DNA from: an uncultured Lachnospiraceae bacterium
GTDB lineage: Bacteria > Bacillota > Clostridia > Lachnospirales > Lachnospiraceae
Length of the DNA stretch: 64,000 nt
Reading direction: 5' to 3'
NCBI GenBank assembly: GCA_951802115.1
Contig: CATOPL010000001.1
Coordinates: 186,001 to 250,000 of the forward strand
In this document: in pieces, positions 63,662-64,000 of the stretch
Layout of the letters: the number at the start of each line of letters is the position of its first letter
How positions within the stretch are numbered: position 1 is the first letter of the stretch
Notes under the pieces: generated by a model
What the model was told of the DNA's origin: nothing
Seen by the model: the letters and a program-made list of their open reading frames with translations, nothing else
The model's database searches: none
Position numbers and translations under genes: made by a program

Positions 63662-64000
63662 CTATCTTGTCTCCTTACGAAGTTTTTTTACCATTTCCTC
63701 AAGTTCCAGATCTACAGGACAGAGTTCAAATGCTTTCTCATAGCACTCCAGCGCTTCTTTTTTATAACTTGTTCCCAAACACAGATAATAAAGTCCCATA
63801 TTCCGGTATTTTTCATAACACGCTCCATTCCTGCAGTGCTCGCACCGATATCCTGCGTCCATCAGCTGGAACAGTTCATAGGCTTTATCCGTATTTCCCA
63901 TATACAGACAGCATTCTCCTATCCGTGACAGATGCAGCGCACGTTTTGACGGATAGGCAAGATAGGCCTCTTCTGAAGAGGCATCTGCAAGATACAGGTC
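63662..64000 (-). CDS. TPR-like protein, C-terminal 112 residues (cut by window edge)
   Basis: The frame is open to the window edge and reads DLYLADASSEEAYLAYPS, then AYELFQLMDAGYRC and further helical repeats (ALECYEKAFELCP). This pattern is TPR-like, and a Cys group (CEHCRNGAC) might bind metal. The N-terminus, which could hold a J domain, is outside the window. Stop codon 4 nt before the Hsp70 start. Confidence 0.7.
   Translation of the reverse strand, partial: DLYLADASSEEAYLAYPSKRALHLSRIGECCLYMGNTDKAYELFQLMDAGYRCEHCRNGACYEKYRNMGLYYLCLGTSYKKEALECYEKAFELCPVDLELEEMVKKLRKETR

Noticed and set aside
1-64000. Prophage, insertion sequence, CRISPR array or integrated element
   Set aside because: No transposase, integrase, phage structural gene, CRISPR repeat series or attachment-site pair was seen. 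The restriction operon lacks visible flanking repeats typical of an island.

Overview
The window reads as chromosomal DNA of a low-to-mid GC Firmicute in the class Clostridia, most likely a gut Lachnospiraceae. The grounds are Gram-positive ribosome binding sites (GGAGG, 6-10 nt before the start), sigma-A promoters, a spore-former-type gene set (HprK, ROK glucokinase, TypA, long-form HPF, clostridial SSB-like protein, CD1871A-type small protein, FlxA-like protein) and a lysine riboswitch. I see no rRNA operon, CRISPR array, transposase or phage gene. About four fifths of the genes lie on the minus strand.

Layout. 1-4.0 kb (minus): a cut DUF134 regulator with a near-consensus promoter, a PanE-like reductase, a membrane diguanylate cyclase, an unrecognised 176-aa protein and tRNA-Val(GAC). 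4.2-12.2 kb: an orphan OmpR-type response regulator (plus), a large hybrid sensor kinase (minus), a three-gene plus-strand redox unit (TlpA-like lipoprotein, 50-aa CXXC protein, polyferredoxin membrane protein), and a minus operon of LytTR regulator, GHKL kinase and FlxA-like coiled-coil protein. 12.4-17.3 kb: one minus operon tsaE-tsaB-rimI-(zinc ribbon)-rnz-tsaD-ispD, for t6A modification, ribosomal protein acetylation, tRNA 3' processing and isoprenoid synthesis. 17.3-24.3 kb: a hypothetical gene, tex, thrH, hom, an ACT/PheB protein, and prfB with a +1 frameshift whose in-frame stop reads TAG. 24.5-32.6 kb: secA, hpf, a eukaryotic-type hisA, a lipoprotein, dapB, dapA behind a lysine riboswitch, a corrinoid adenosyltransferase and an SSB-like gene.

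32.9-44.7 kb: typA (plus) with a foldable leader, a heterodimeric ABC exporter, two adjacent radical SAM genes, ROK glucokinase, hprK and uvrC. 44.9-53.4 kb: ftsH, pyrG, then a compact autoinducer-2 processing locus (divergent lsrF and lsrK homologues plus a cupin gene where LsrG might be expected), and an AlaX-type alanyl-tRNA editing protein. 53.5-64 kb: a type I restriction-modification operon with two different HsdM genes, one HsdS and one HsdR, lying 22 nt downstream of a chaperone-type unit (TPR-like protein, HscC-like Hsp70, Methyltransf_32-type methyltransferase).

Most of the window is housekeeping. The parts most worth a second look are the AI-2 locus with a cupin, the TAG frameshift site in prfB, the redox unit with the 50-aa CXXC protein, the two-HsdM restriction system, the eukaryotic-type HisA, the paired radical SAM genes, the foldable typA leader, and two families of short dispersed repeats. 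All family assignments are made by eye from motifs and remembered homologues; none was tested by a database search.
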